From NCBI GenBank assembly GCA_021783725.1, contig JAJXTN010000005.1, forward strand, positions 1-64,000: 64,000 nucleotides of DNA, given 5' to 3'. A program made the translations under genes and the position numbers. Source of the DNA: a bacterium (lineage in GTDB: Bacteria; Patescibacteriota; Saccharimonadia; Saccharimonadales; UBA4665). The notes beneath the pieces were generated by a model. The model searched no databases and was not told the origin of the DNA. It worked only from the letters and a program-made list of their open reading frames with translations. Below are positions 25,323 through 34,450 of this stretch, in pieces. Each line of letters opens with the position of its first letter. Position 1 is the stretch's first letter.

Positions 25323-25718
25323 ATGTCTGTGTCCAAAAACGTTCAAGGTTTCACGATAGTCGAGTTATTAGTGACTATTGCTGTAGCCGGCATCATGATT
25401 GGTTCGCTAAGCCAAGTAGTTACGACCTATATCCATACCGCTCAACGTGGTCGATACCTTAATCTAGCAAACTCTTACGTCGAAGCTAAAGTCGAAGCAT
25501 TGAGAAATATTGGCTACAACGCTATCAGTCTCGGCACCACTAATCTTACTCCTGAGCTACCGTCTCAGTTGCCACTGAGAAGTACGGCCACGATGGTAGT
25601 AACAAGCCCAGAAAATGGCATCAAGCAAGCCGATATAACTATCACCTACAATGATCAAGGCACTAGCAACAGTTATTCATATACAACATACGTCGGAGAA
25701 CTCGGTGTCGGTCAATAA
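25323..25718 (+). CDS. Minor pilin (PilV/PulI-like)
   Basis: 131 residues, with prepilin signal NVQGFTIVELLVTIAVAGIMIGSL and a short beta-rich domain. No cysteines. It begins the minor-pilin operon; TATAAT lies about 10 nt upstream of the ATG. Minor pilins of this kind prime assembly or sit at the pilus tip. The next gene's start overlaps its 3' end. Confidence 0.85.
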   Translation: MSVSKNVQGFTIVELLVTIAVAGIMIGSLSQVVTTYIHTAQRGRYLNLANSYVEAKVEALRNIGYNAISLGTTNLTPELPSQLPLRSTATMVVTSPENGIKQADITITYNDQGTSNSYSYTTYVGELGVGQ

Positions 25719-26385
25719 CATTAAACGATCAACTCAAGCTGGTTATACATTAGTCGAAGTGACTATCGTCGTGGCAATTATGGCAATCATTGGTGTCGTC
25801 TATATCGGATTGGTGGCTAATTACTTTGTAGTGATTAGTCGTAGCAACGAGCTAGCCGAGATGACCATCAATTCTCAAAACCTACTTCGTACAACAGTAG
25901 AGAATATACGTTTTGGCGATGGTGTTCGTCAAACCAATCAAATAGCCGACCCCAACGCGCCCAGCGGTGGCTGGAACACCAGTAATACTAACTTCGTGAT
26001 TATTATAGCCGTGCCAGCCGTTAATTCATCTAAAAACTACATTATTGATCCGTCTACCGGCAGCCCCTATATGAATGAACTGGTTTATTACAAAAACGGC
26101 ACAACCCTGATGGAAAGAATCTTAGCCAATCCTGGCGCTTTAGGCAACACCCTATACACTACTTGTCCAGCTAGTTTAGCGACTAGTAGTTGTCGGCCCG
26201 ATACCCAACTGGCCGATTATGTAAATGCCATGACTTTCACTGTCTACGATCAAAACGCCAACGTAACTACCGACTTAACTCAAGCCCGTTCAGTAGCTAT
26301 TAACCTATCGTTGCAACGCAACGCCCCCGGTCAACCACTAACCGTATCTAACAGCATTAGAGTTACATTAAGGAATAGGTTCTAA
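25705..26385 (+). CDS. Minor pilin (PilW/PulJ-like)
   Basis: About 226 residues from a GTG at 25705, chosen because a GGAG Shine-Dalgarno lies 5 nt upstream and the prepilin signal AGYTLVEVTIVVAIMAIIG then falls near residue 12. It overlaps the previous gene by 14 nt. The exported domain contains one cysteine pair in TTCPASLATSSC. The size and position after a smaller minor pilin match PilW/PulJ-type subunits. Confidence 0.82.
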   Translation: MSVNNIKRSTQAGYTLVEVTIVVAIMAIIGVVYIGLVANYFVVISRSNELAEMTINSQNLLRTTVENIRFGDGVRQTNQIADPNAPSGGWNTSNTNFVIIIAVPAVNSSKNYIIDPSTGSPYMNELVYYKNGTTLMERILANPGALGNTLYTTCPASLATSSCRPDTQLADYVNAMTFTVYDQNANVTTDLTQARSVAINLSLQRNAPGQPLTVSNSIRVTLRNRF

Positions 26386-26386
26386 T

Positions 26387-27745
26387 ATGACCAGACGCAA
26401 ACTGTCCAATCAGCGTGGATCAATCTTGTTGATATTCATTCTAAGTTTCCCGTTTTTGATATTGATGGCCAGTTACTACATGCAACTGGCCCTAACCAGT
26501 TTTCAAGTCGCTCGATTCGACCAGCTGCACACCATGGCTCAGCTTGCCGCTGACGCCGGAGCTGACTACTCTATCGAACAGTTTAGTCTCAATAATTCTT
26601 GGGTTGGAACTTCCGGGGAGATCACATTACATAGCGACAGCCAATTCCGTACCACCTTCAGCTCAACTATCACTAGTGGCACCAATAGTCGGACTGTATC
26701 CGTCACCGGTCGTACGTATTGGCCAGCCACATCAACAACTGCCAACCGCTCAGTTTCTATAGCAGTCGATTTACGCCCGGTATCATCCGGATCGTATAGT
26801 GTTATTAGTGGTGAGGGTGGCCTGTATATGAGTAATAGCTCCAAGGTCATTGGTGGCAATGTATTCGTAAACGGCGAGATAGTATTAGCCAACTCGGCCC
26901 AAATAGGTTTAAGCACTTCACCGGCAGTCGTCCAGGTAGCTGATCAAATATGCCCCAACCCTCCAGACTCAACTTTTCCGCGTGTCTGTAATAGTGGTGA
27001 AAATGGCCAGCCAATATCCATCAGTAATACTGCGCATATTTACGGAACAGTCACCGCCACCAACCAGACCAACGGTAGTGGCATGAGTAGCCCAGGCCTA
27101 GTTAGCGGTTCAGTCGCTCCCCAAGCCCTACCCACATATAACCGTAGTGGCCAAAAAGCGGCAGTCACAACTACCACAACCGGTAGCGCTGCGTCTTGTA
27201 ACGGTAGCCAGACACTCACTTGGGCGGCCAACACCAAAATAGTCGGTGACGTCACGATTAGCAACCAATGCGTGGTTACGATTATGGGTAACATTTGGAT
27301 TACTGGTAACTTATCGGTCGCCAATTCGGCCAAAATGGTAGTTGATAATTCTCTAGGGACTACAATGCCAAACATCATGGTTGATGGGTCGGGTGGCGCA
27401 AGCTTCACTCAAAGCGCCCAATTAGTCGCCAATACCAGTGGCACGGGCTTCGAAATTTACACTTTCTACAGTACCGATAGCTGTTCACCTGATTGCACGT
27501 CAGTGACAGGCACGGATTTATTCAATTCAAGATCGATAACTACGATTAGCTTGCAGAACTCCGCTTCAGCGCCTGACACTATCTTTTATGCCTATTGGAC
27601 TCGGGTAGCGATAGCAAATACCGGACAAATAGGAGCCCTAATTGGTCAGACCATAGACTTGGCCAATACTGGCACAATAACCTTTGGGACATCTACGTCA
27701 ACAGGTAGCGTCGTCTGGATACCGCAAGGTTATCGTCGACAATAA
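26387..27745 (+). CDS. PilX-like pilus-associated protein with Ser/Thr-rich passenger
   Basis: 452 residues. The N-terminal QRGSILLIFILSFPFLILMASYY helix lacks the canonical Glu5 but resembles PilX/GspK-like minor components. The large exported part is rich in Asn, Ser, Thr and Gly, with repeated segments of the type ISNTAHIYGTV, LANSAQIGL and ANTGQIGAL that suggest a repetitive beta-helix. Six or more cysteines are spaced through it. It probably forms a tip or adhesion module; no known adhesin family was recognised. Confidence 0.7.
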   Translation: MTRRKLSNQRGSILLIFILSFPFLILMASYYMQLALTSFQVARFDQLHTMAQLAADAGADYSIEQFSLNNSWVGTSGEITLHSDSQFRTTFSSTITSGTNSRTVSVTGRTYWPATSTTANRSVSIAVDLRPVSSGSYSVISGEGGLYMSNSSKVIGGNVFVNGEIVLANSAQIGLSTSPAVVQVADQICPNPPDSTFPRVCNSGENGQPISISNTAHIYGTVTATNQTNGSGMSSPGLVSGSVAPQALPTYNRSGQKAAVTTTTTGSAASCNGSQTLTWAANTKIVGDVTISNQCVVTIMGNIWITGNLSVANSAKMVVDNSLGTTMPNIMVDGSGGASFTQSAQLVANTSGTGFEIYTFYSTDSCSPDCTSVTGTDLFNSRSITTISLQNSASAPDTIFYAYWTRVAIANTGQIGALIGQTIDLANTGTITFGTSTSTGSVVWIPQGYRRQ

Positions 27746-27782
27746 CCAGTATAATGGCTGTTCTTGTGCCTACCATCTCTGA

Positions 27783-27828
27783 TATACTAAAATCAATGGC
27801 CTTATGCTTAGATGGGCAGCATATATGA
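27783..27828 (+). promoter_or_regulatory. pilM promoter with leaderless 10-codon upstream ORF
   Basis: TATACT (27783-27788) lies 7 nt before an ATG at 27796 that opens MALCLDGQHI. Its TGA stop (27826-27828) overlaps the pilM ATG as ATGA. This suggests a leaderless leader peptide that feeds ribosomes into pilM by termination-reinitiation. Confidence 0.55.
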
Positions 27829-28919
27829 AAATAGCAAAAATTCCTTACTTTCTATACGACAAACCCCTTTTTGGGCTAGATATCGGTTCTAGTTCATTAA
27901 AAGTTATGCAAATTGATGAATCGACTCTCAACTCCGCTAGCCATAAGGCCGGCCCAAAAATTATTGGCTACGGCTTTACTGATTTTGATCATACAGCCCA
28001 AGAAAATGGAGTATTAGTTAAGCCAGATGTGATTGCCAAAGCGGCTCATAATCTTTTCAAAAACCATCTCATAGGTGACATCACGACTCGACGGGTAGCA
28101 ATTGCTATTCCTGCCTATCGCACTTTCACTAGATCGCTCAATCTACCGAAACTCAAAAACAGTCAAATTCGCGAGGCTGTAGAGCTAGAAGCTGAACAGT
28201 ACATCCAAGTCCCTTTAGATGAATTGTATCTTGACTACGACATCGTCAACCAAACTGCTGATTCGACTGAGCTTTTCGTGGTGGCCGTGCCCAAGAATAT
28301 TGTTGACTCTTATCTAGAACTAGCTCAAATAATGGGGTTGGAAGCCGTTCTAATTGAGCCGACTTTGAGCTCATCGGCTAGACTGTTCTCCCTCGATAAA
28401 CAAAGTGATATACCGGGTTTCATTATTGACTTCGGGTCAGTGTCGGCTGATATTAGTATTTTCGACACGACCATTTTGGTTACCGGTACGGTGCAAGGTG
28501 GTGGCGTTAACTTCACTGAATCAATAAAAAATAAATTGCATGTCACCGAGGAAGAAGCAGGTTTAATAAAAACTCGTTATGGTTTAAGTGCCAGTAAACG
28601 CCAAGCCGATATTGTACAAGCTCTGGAGCCCACCTTACAACAAATCGTCAAAGAAATTCGACGAATGATGCGTTATTACGAAGAGCGCTATGAAGACAAG
28701 AAACCAATAGGCCAGATTGTTACTTTGGGTGGTGGCGCCAACATGCCTGGATTGAGTGAATATTTAACCAATGTCATGCGCCTGGCCGTTCGTCACACCG
28801 ATCCGTGGCAATATTTAGACTATAAAGGTCTGCAACCACCGTCAGACGCCGATAAGCCAATGTATGCCACCGTCGCTGGTCTATGCTTAGCTCCATCACA
28901 CAAGGTATTCCAGCCATGA
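27825..28919 (+). CDS. pilM: Type IV pilus assembly protein PilM
   Basis: About 364 residues from ATG 27825 (MKIAKIPYF). Actin-like ATPase fold: phosphate-1 motif FGLDIGSSSLKVMQ, phosphate-2 region GFIIDFGSVSADISIF and adenosine motif TLGGGANMPGL. PilM forms a cytoplasmic ring and binds the N-terminus of PilN. An alternative ATG at 27804 is in frame, but the upstream-ORF overlap favours the shorter start. First gene of pilM-N-O-P-like, with the pilN start overlapping by 4 nt. Confidence 0.92.
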   Translation: MKIAKIPYFLYDKPLFGLDIGSSSLKVMQIDESTLNSASHKAGPKIIGYGFTDFDHTAQENGVLVKPDVIAKAAHNLFKNHLIGDITTRRVAIAIPAYRTFTRSLNLPKLKNSQIREAVELEAEQYIQVPLDELYLDYDIVNQTADSTELFVVAVPKNIVDSYLELAQIMGLEAVLIEPTLSSSARLFSLDKQSDIPGFIIDFGSVSADISIFDTTILVTGTVQGGGVNFTESIKNKLHVTEEEAGLIKTRYGLSASKRQADIVQALEPTLQQIVKEIRRMMRYYEERYEDKKPIGQIVTLGGGANMPGLSEYLTNVMRLAVRHTDPWQYLDYKGLQPPSDADKPMYATVAGLCLAPSHKVFQP

Positions 28920-29515
28920 TTAATCTACTGCCGCCAGAAGTAAAAATGAGTTATCGTTATGCCCGACGTAATGTATCTTTAAGACGCTGGGTTTTTAGTT
29001 TTGTTTTTGCGTTCATTGGTTTAGGTATCATATCGACTTACGGACTATTAACCATGCATCAATCTTACATTCGCTATCAAAATCAAATATCCTCAGCTCA
29101 AGATTTATTCAAAACTGAGAAATTTTCCGAAACCCAAGCTCGGGTTGCCGACATGAGCAATAGTTTCAAATTAGTCGTCCAAGTCCTAGGCAAAGAAGTG
29201 TTATTTTCGCAATTACTGAAAAGAATTGCCGCCACCATACCCACCAATGCCAATCTAACCGGTCTAAACATTAATCAAACTCAGGGAGGAATTGATATTA
29301 CAGCCATAGCAACCGATTACAACACCGCTACTCAAGTACAAGTGAATTTAGCTGATGCCAACAATAAAATTTTCAGCAAAGCCGATATCTTGAATGTAAG
29401 TTGTGGTGCGGCTACCGCCCAAAACACCAATTATCCCTGCACCGTCAATATTAGAGCCCTATTCGCCACCAATAACCCCTTCTTACTCATCAACAATAAA
29501 CAGGCCACGCCATGA
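28916..29515 (+). CDS. pilN: Type IV pilus assembly protein PilN
   Basis: 199 residues starting MINLLPPEVK, the hallmark PilN N-terminus that docks into PilM. One transmembrane helix (about 25-45), then a coiled segment and a ferredoxin-like domain outside the membrane. A Cys pair (CGAATAQNTNYPC) near the end may form a disulfide. ATGA overlap with pilM shows translational coupling. Confidence 0.9.
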   Translation: MINLLPPEVKMSYRYARRNVSLRRWVFSFVFAFIGLGIISTYGLLTMHQSYIRYQNQISSAQDLFKTEKFSETQARVADMSNSFKLVVQVLGKEVLFSQLLKRIAATIPTNANLTGLNINQTQGGIDITAIATDYNTATQVQVNLADANNKIFSKADILNVSCGAATAQNTNYPCTVNIRALFATNNPFLLINNKQATP

Positions 29516-30144
29516 CCAGTAAAAAATTATATTGGCTATTTATCGGTTTGATTGGCTTGTTATTTATTGGCCTTGTAGCTGGCACATACGGTGTTAATAG
29601 CTTGCTAAGCAAACAGTCTAATAGTGTTACTGCCCTTAAAGCCAAAAGCTTGGCTCTAGCTCAGGAGCAAATTACCCTCAAGAAAGCCAAGGCCGATATC
29701 CAAACTTACGCCAATCTAGAAACTATAGCCAAGGAAGTTGTTCCCCAAGACAAAGATCAAGCCGAAGCAGTACGAGAAATAGTTAATATCGCCGATACCA
29801 ATGGCGTAGCTCTATCAGCTATTAATTTTCCGGCCTCGTCACTAGGTAATGGCATAATTGGTGCCAAGACTCCAACTGCTACATCATCGTCACCCAGCAC
29901 TCCATCAGCCAACACTTCACAACTCCAGCCAGTTCCCGGTATATCAGGCGTCTACCAATTACCAATAACAGTCATAAGTGATACCAATAAGCCTGTCGCC
30001 TATGACAAATTCATCAGTTTCTTGACCGCTATAGAACATAACCGACGAACGGCTCAAGTTAGTTCGATAACTATTCAGCCAAGCAACACTAATCACAGCC
30101 TACTAACCTTCACTCTCAACCTAAACGAATACATCAAGCCATGA
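29512..30144 (+). CDS. pilO: Type IV pilus assembly protein PilO
   Basis: 210 residues: a transmembrane helix at about 5-25, a coiled coil (about 30-85), a Ser/Pro/Thr-rich linker and a C-terminal ferredoxin-like domain. Together with PilN it forms the membrane-spanning alignment complex linking PilM to the exterior. Overlaps pilN and the next gene by 4 nt each. Confidence 0.85.
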   Translation: MTSKKLYWLFIGLIGLLFIGLVAGTYGVNSLLSKQSNSVTALKAKSLALAQEQITLKKAKADIQTYANLETIAKEVVPQDKDQAEAVREIVNIADTNGVALSAINFPASSLGNGIIGAKTPTATSSSPSTPSANTSQLQPVPGISGVYQLPITVISDTNKPVAYDKFISFLTAIEHNRRTAQVSSITIQPSNTNHSLLTFTLNLNEYIKP

Positions 30145-30446
30145 CTATCCCCAAAATCGACAAACAATTAATCACCGATAAAACCTCGACTGTCGTGGAC
30201 TATATTCATCATTATAGTTTCGTATTGTTCTTAACGTTCCTGGCTTGTTTGTATGGCTTCGTGTTGTTCCGAATTAACAGCCTGAGCAATGTCCAACCCT
30301 CAGATACAGCCGTCAGTAGCCAAGTGAAGGCCGCCGCTATACCGAAATTAGATCAAAACGTCATTAACCAATTACAGTCATTGCAAGACAATAGTGTGGG
30401 CGTCAAAGCCTTGTTCAACGAAGCTCGCAGTAATCCGTTCCAGTAA
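30141..30446 (+). CDS. Small pilus-operon membrane protein (PilP position)
   Basis: 101 residues with one transmembrane helix (about 26-46) and a short exterior tail ending in SNPFQ. It takes the place of pilP after pilM-N-O, and its NPF-type ending resembles the PilP N-terminal linker, but the PilP beta-domain is absent. This fits a cell without an outer membrane, where no secretin PilQ needs to be contacted (inference). Confidence 0.7.
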   Translation: MTIPKIDKQLITDKTSTVVDYIHHYSFVLFLTFLACLYGFVLFRINSLSNVQPSDTAVSSQVKAAAIPKLDQNVINQLQSLQDNSVGVKALFNEARSNPFQ

Positions 30447-30448
30447 GG

Positions 30449-31129
30449 CTACGGCTGGGTAGGCGGTAAGTTATCTGTAATCGAAGGTGCTAACGATTCG
30501 GTGGATGGGGGTGTTTTTATATTGGCAGGTGCCAGCGGTTGAGGCTGGTTGTATGGAGCACTGTATACTGTGTTAAGTCCGTTGTTATTCATGCGAGCTT
30601 GCTCTATGGCTTCTTTTGCCGACAATATTTGCTGGGCGCACTTATTAGGGTCCGGGCAATACAAGAAAACGAATTTGCTTCTTTCGCCAGCAGTTTCGAC
30701 TCGCAACGATCCGTAATTAAACATTTGCTGTAGTATTCCATCTTGGGCGGCGGTTACGTCTTGCATATTGCCGAGCGATAAATGACTAGTTTGCTGATCG
30801 AATAAACTGGTACGAGTTACTTGATTTAAGCTCTCGGCCGATAGTTGCCAAATGTTGCTCCAATAAACAATGTGAGCGATATAAACAAAAGCTAATACTA
30901 TCAGGACAAACACTAGATAGACAATACTAGCAATTGCATAAACCTGGCCAGAGCTATATGAAGTAAAGACTTTGGGTAATAATCCAAAAACTCCGGCTGC
31001 TACTGCTATCAACATGACAACACTAGCGAGATAGATACCTAGGATTCCTATCGGATGACGCTTGATGGTAAGTAGTACTTGTTCGGTTGGAGGATTTGTC
31101 ACCGGTGCTGTGGGATTAGTTGGATACAT
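30449..31129 (-). CDS. Membrane protein with bacterial PH domain
   Basis: 226 residues. Two membrane helices (about 28-50 and 66-92) precede a bPH_2/DUF304-like domain (about 95-165; WQLSAESLNQVTR and GSLRVETAGERSKFVF). The C-terminus is Pro/Asn-rich and probably disordered. Such proteins in other bacteria are linked to membrane lipid handling, without a known reaction. TATAAT lies 9 nt before the ATG. Its end is 2 nt from that of the convergent pilus operon. Confidence 0.75.
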   Translation of the reverse strand: MYPTNPTAPVTNPPTEQVLLTIKRHPIGILGIYLASVVMLIAVAAGVFGLLPKVFTSYSSGQVYAIASIVYLVFVLIVLAFVYIAHIVYWSNIWQLSAESLNQVTRTSLFDQQTSHLSLGNMQDVTAAQDGILQQMFNYGSLRVETAGERSKFVFLYCPDPNKCAQQILSAKEAIEQARMNNNGLNTVYSAPYNQPQPLAPANIKTPPSTESLAPSITDNLPPTQP

Positions 31130-31208
31130 TACTTGAAAATTATAACAGCCTTAAGAGACACTAGAAAACATTTAACATAAGCGAACTGTCGACAAATTAG
31201 CCTAAACT

Positions 31209-32237
31209 CTATAACAAAGCTGATTGTTCGTCTTTTTTAGACTGCTTACCGAGGTGTTTATAGGCTTTGGGTGTAACTTTTCGTCCGCGTGGCGTACGCT
31301 CTAGTAAACCAACTTGCATCAGGTATGGCTCATAGAAATCTTCAATCGTTCCCCGCTCTTCTGCGGTAATTGCCGCTAACGTCTCGACACCAACTGGACC
31401 GCCATCGTAATTTTCGATAATTGCCGCCAGCAACATCCGGTCGGCGTTATCGAGACCTAATTCATCAATATCCATAAGTTGTAGCGACTTATGGCTCAGT
31501 TCGGTATCGATAATTCCGTCGCCATTAACATCGGCATAATCTCTAACGCGTTTTAGTAAACGGTTGGCAATTCTTGGTGTTAAACGAGAGCGTTTAGCCA
31601 ACTCAATGGCGGCTGGCTTATCGATTTTGACTTTCAGTATCGAAGCGGCTCGCTCGATTATTTGCTGAATTTCATCAGCTTGGTAGAATTCCAGTCGGTG
31701 AATTATTCCAAACCGATCGCGTAGTGGTGCTGACAGAGCACCGGTTCGAGTCGTCGCACCGATAATTGTGAAGGTCGGTAAATCCAATCGCAGACTACGC
31801 GCACTCGGCCCTTTACCTAGCATGATATCAAGTTTGAAATCCTCCATAGCACTGTATAAAACTTCTTCGACAGTTCGATTTAAGCGGTGTATTTCATCGA
31901 TGAATAAGATGTCGCCGTCACTCAAGTTGGTTAGCAAACTAGCCAAATCGCCAGCTCGTTCAATGGCTGGACCACTAGTAACGCGAATCTGAGCCCCCAT
32001 CTCATGAGCAATAACACTGGCCATAGTGGTTTTACCCAGCCCTGGCGGACCATGTAGCAAAATATGGTCGAGTGGTTCACCGCGTTTCTGAGCCGCTTTA
32101 ATCGCTAGCTTTAGATTTTGCTTTAAGCGTTCCTGGCCAATGTAATTAGCGAAATCCCTAGGACGTAACGTAATCTCCAGCTCAACTTCTTGAGGCTCTT
32201 CGGCTTCGACACCAGCATTTACAATTCGGTCAATCAT
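31209..32237 (-). CDS. ruvB: Holliday junction helicase motor RuvB
   Basis: 342-residue AAA+ ATPase. Walker [10 protein letters not shown] (63-71), Walker B LFIDEIH (about 110-116), sensor 1 and the C-terminal winged helix ([18 protein letters not shown]) are intact. It drives branch migration with RuvA. It is separated from ruvA by an aldo/keto reductase, and ruvC is further upstream behind a transposase insertion. Confidence 0.97.
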   Translation of the reverse strand: MIDRIVNAGVEAEEPQEVELEITLRPRDFANYIGQERLKQNLKLAIKAAQKRGEPLDHILLHGPPGLGKTTMASVIAHEMGAQIRVTSGPAIERAGDLASLLTNLSDGDILFIDEIHRLNRTVEEVLYSAMEDFKLDIMLGKGPSARSLRLDLPTFTIIGATTRTGALSAPLRDRFGIIHRLEFYQADEIQQIIERAASILKVKIDKPAAIELAKRSRLTPRIANRLLKRVRDYADVNGDGIIDTELSHKSLQLMDIDELGLDNADRMLLAAIIENYDGGPVGVETLAAITAEERGTIEDFYEPYLMQVGLLERTPRGRKVTPKAYKHLGKQSKKDEQSALL

Positions 32238-32267
32238 GATTATCTACAGTATACCCTAGATGAACGC

Positions 32268-33083
32268 TCAAGGGATGTGGGTCGGGTCCCAGCAAGTTCG
32301 CAGGTCTTTATCTAGTTTGGCTATTTGCTGTAAATCGTCTTCATCTAATTGAAAATCGAAAATATCAATATTGTCCTTGATGCGCTCTGGACTAACTGAC
32401 TTAGGCAATACGGCTAAATCTTGTTGGACCAACCAGCGCAACATAACTTGAGCGTAACTTTTGCTGTGCTTTTGAGCGATTTGATCAATCACAGGATTTT
32501 GCATGTCTTTACCGTGAGCCAGTGGAGAATAGGCTTCAATAACTATGCCATGGGTACGGCAATAATCACGGAGATCGGGTTGTTGCAGGAAGACATGTAG
32601 TTCAACTTGATTAACGGCTGGAGTAATAGAGGCGTGGTGTTTGAGCTGTTCGAGATGGTTAACGGTGTAGTTACTGACGCCGATTGATTTAGCTTGTCCA
32701 GCCGCCTGAATTTTCTCAAGTTCTAGCCAGGAGTCATTGCGCAGACCTGTAACCGGGAAGTGGAGTAGTAGTAAATCAACATAATCAGTCTGTAACTTCT
32801 TCAGGGAATTTGCGAAACTCTTGCTAGTCAAAGCACTTCCAAAATGCGTAATACTAATCTTGGTGGTGATAAATATTTCCTGTCGTTTAGTGCCCGCGCC
32901 AGTCCAAGCTTGACCTAGAACCTCTTCGTTGCCATATATCTGAGCCGTATCGAAGTGGCGATAACCAGACTGCCATGCCGAATTAAAAACATCAAAGAAA
33001 GCTTGATCATCTTTAACTTGCCATAGGCCCAGCCCAACCTGAGGAATAGTCGCCCCGTCATTTAATTTCAGTTTTGGGATCAT
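32268..33083 (-). CDS. Aldo/keto reductase
   Basis: 271-residue TIM-barrel NADPH-dependent carbonyl reductase of the bacterial 2,5-diketogluconate reductase branch. Catalytic tetrad residues are visible: Asp in GYRHFDTAQIYGNE (with the Tyr four to five residues on), Lys in ITTKI and His in LLLLHFP. The C-terminal nucleotide site PKSVSPERIKDN is present. Its physiological substrate is unknown. It lies between ruvA and ruvB with 4 nt to ruvA, so it is cotranscribed with the recombination genes. Confidence 0.92.
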   Translation of the reverse strand: MIPKLKLNDGATIPQVGLGLWQVKDDQAFFDVFNSAWQSGYRHFDTAQIYGNEEVLGQAWTGAGTKRQEIFITTKISITHFGSALTSKSFANSLKKLQTDYVDLLLLHFPVTGLRNDSWLELEKIQAAGQAKSIGVSNYTVNHLEQLKHHASITPAVNQVELHVFLQQPDLRDYCRTHGIVIEAYSPLAHGKDMQNPVIDQIAQKHSKSYAQVMLRWLVQQDLAVLPKSVSPERIKDNIDIFDFQLDEDDLQQIAKLDKDLRTCWDPTHIP

Positions 33084-33087
33084 ATTA

Positions 33088-33666
33088 TTAACCCCTTAGA
33101 GCTAACTTCACACGTTGAGAAGTAGGTAAGTCTGGATCAACATTTTGTAGAGCTTTGCCAGCGTCTTGAGGGGTGTAGCCTAAAGCTACTAAAGCCTCGA
33201 CGGCTTCGTCTTTCAAAAGAGCGTCTTCAGCTTGGAGCAAGCCAGTAGATTCTAAATCTACACCGACTAAACCAACCTTATCCTTAAGTTCGACAACTAC
33301 ACGCTCGGCAACACGTTTACCAACACCATTAGCGCGCTGAATGAATTTCACGTCTCCCCCGGCGATTGCCTGCCTGACCTCTTGATTTGTACCTATACTT
33401 AACATGTTAAGTGCCATTTTTGGTCCAACCCCATTAACGCCCAGTAACTGTTCAAAGAAATTCTTGTCCTCGCGTTTCAAAAACCCAAACAGGTCATGTT
33501 GCTGTTCACGTATATGCTCATAGACATACAGCTTGGCGGGCTCACCACTAACCAACCGCCCATGATCCTCGGCTGAAACATATAGCCCATAACCGACGCC
33601 CTGAACGTCTAGCACAACCGTATCAGCTAGCTTTTCACTCACCACCCCATTAAGTGTCGCAATCAT
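33088..33666 (-). CDS. ruvA: Holliday junction DNA-binding protein RuvA
   Basis: About 192 residues from the ATG at 33666 (MIATLNGVV), the conserved family start. OB-fold domain I, helix-hairpin-helix pair in domain II (LLGVNGVGPKMALNML and RANGVGKRVAERVVVEL), and C-terminal domain III (AVEALVALGYTPQDAGKAL) that contacts RuvB are all present. A copy of the 14-bp palindrome lies in the HhH-coding region. Confidence 0.96.
   Translation of the reverse strand: MIATLNGVVSEKLADTVVLDVQGVGYGLYVSAEDHGRLVSGEPAKLYVYEHIREQQHDLFGFLKREDKNFFEQLLGVNGVGPKMALNMLSIGTNQEVRQAIAGGDVKFIQRANGVGKRVAERVVVELKDKVGLVGVDLESTGLLQAEDALLKDEAVEALVALGYTPQDAGKALQNVDPDLPTSQRVKLALRG
33398..33411. repeat. Palindrome CTTAACATGTTAAG, copy 3
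   Basis: Inside ruvA, encoding Leu-Asn-Met-Leu in the same frame as the copy in glyA. Confidence 0.6.
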
Positions 33667-33700
33667 CCCCACATTATCGCACACTTTTCACCCAACAGGC

Positions 33701-33721
33701 GCTCAAGGTCCGACCTTGAGC
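33701..33721. repeat. REP-like palindrome 1 flanking the transposase
   Basis: Nine-bp stem GCTCAAGGT/ACCTTGAGC with a CCG loop, upstream of the Y1 transposase gene and just outside ruvA. Confidence 0.8.
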
Positions 33722-33767
33722 AGATTAACTATTTTAATAATTTATCAATTATTTTTGTCATTCTTTT

Positions 33768-33788
33768 GCTCAAGGACGGACCTTGAGC
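33768..33788. repeat. REP-like palindrome 2
   Basis: Eight-bp stem GCTCAAGG/CCTTGAGC, loop ACGGA, immediately upstream of the transposase start codon. Confidence 0.8.
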
Positions 33789-33802
33789 ATATTATTTTTT
33801 AA

Positions 33803-34417
33803 ATGCCAGGTAGAAATATAGTCAAAAATTACGGTGCGGAACAATACTATCATATTTATTCCAGAGGTGTTGCCAAACAGTTAGTGTTTAGGGACGATCA
33901 GGATTATAGGTATCTACTAAGCTTATTTAAGAGATACCTTTCGATTAAACCAACCACGCATAAATCACATTCCAATTATCCAAACTTTAGTAAACGGCTT
34001 GAATTGATTGCCTATTGTCTCATGCCTAACCATTTGCATATGCTCATACTTCAACACGACGAATATGCAATGGCAAAACTGATGCATACACTGCTAGTTA
34101 GCTATTGTATTTACTTTAATAAGAAATATGAACGTGTTGGTCCAGTATTCCAGAGCCGATACAAAGCAAGCCTAATCAACGAACGAAGTTATCTTGAGCA
34201 TATTTCTCGCTACATTCATCTTAATCCTTCTGACTGGCAGAATTATCCATACTCAAGCTTGCCCTACTACAAACAAGAACTACAAGCGGAATGGTTAAAA
34301 TTAGGCTACGTAATGACAATGTTCAACAACGTCGGCGATTACATTAAATTCCTAGAGGACTACGAAAGTCGGAAAGCCTACTTGGAAGCTATCAAAAAAT
34401 ACCTGGCAAATTGCTAA
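33803..34417 (+). mobile_element. REP-associated tyrosine transposase (RAYT, Y1 HUH family)
   Basis: 204-residue single-strand transposase of the IS200/IS605-like Y1 superfamily. The metal-binding H-x-H is NHLHML (His77, His79, after the typical YCLMP), and the probable catalytic tyrosine is in RYIHLNP (Tyr137). YYHIYSRG and GPVFQSRYK match the RAYT branch. RAYTs are usually domesticated single-copy enzymes acting on nearby palindromes; here three such palindromes flank the gene (33701, 33768, 34424). It lies on the opposite strand between ruvC and ruvA, splitting the ruv genes. The gene appears intact. Confidence 0.92.
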
Positions 34418-34423
34418 CCTTTT

Positions 34424-34444
34424 GCGCAAGGTCGGACCTTGCGT
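34424..34444. repeat. REP-like palindrome 3
   Basis: CGCAAGGT/ACCTTGCG stem with CGG loop, between the transposase stop and the ruvC stop. It differs from copies 1 and 2 at a base pair (compensated GCTC to GCGC), so pairing is conserved. Confidence 0.8.
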
Positions 34445-34450
34445 AGGGGG

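Noticed and set aside
33701-34444. Full IS605-type insertion sequence
   Set aside because: There is no TnpB and no subterminal left-end/right-end hairpin pair with a defined target; the protein matches the stand-alone RAYT branch.
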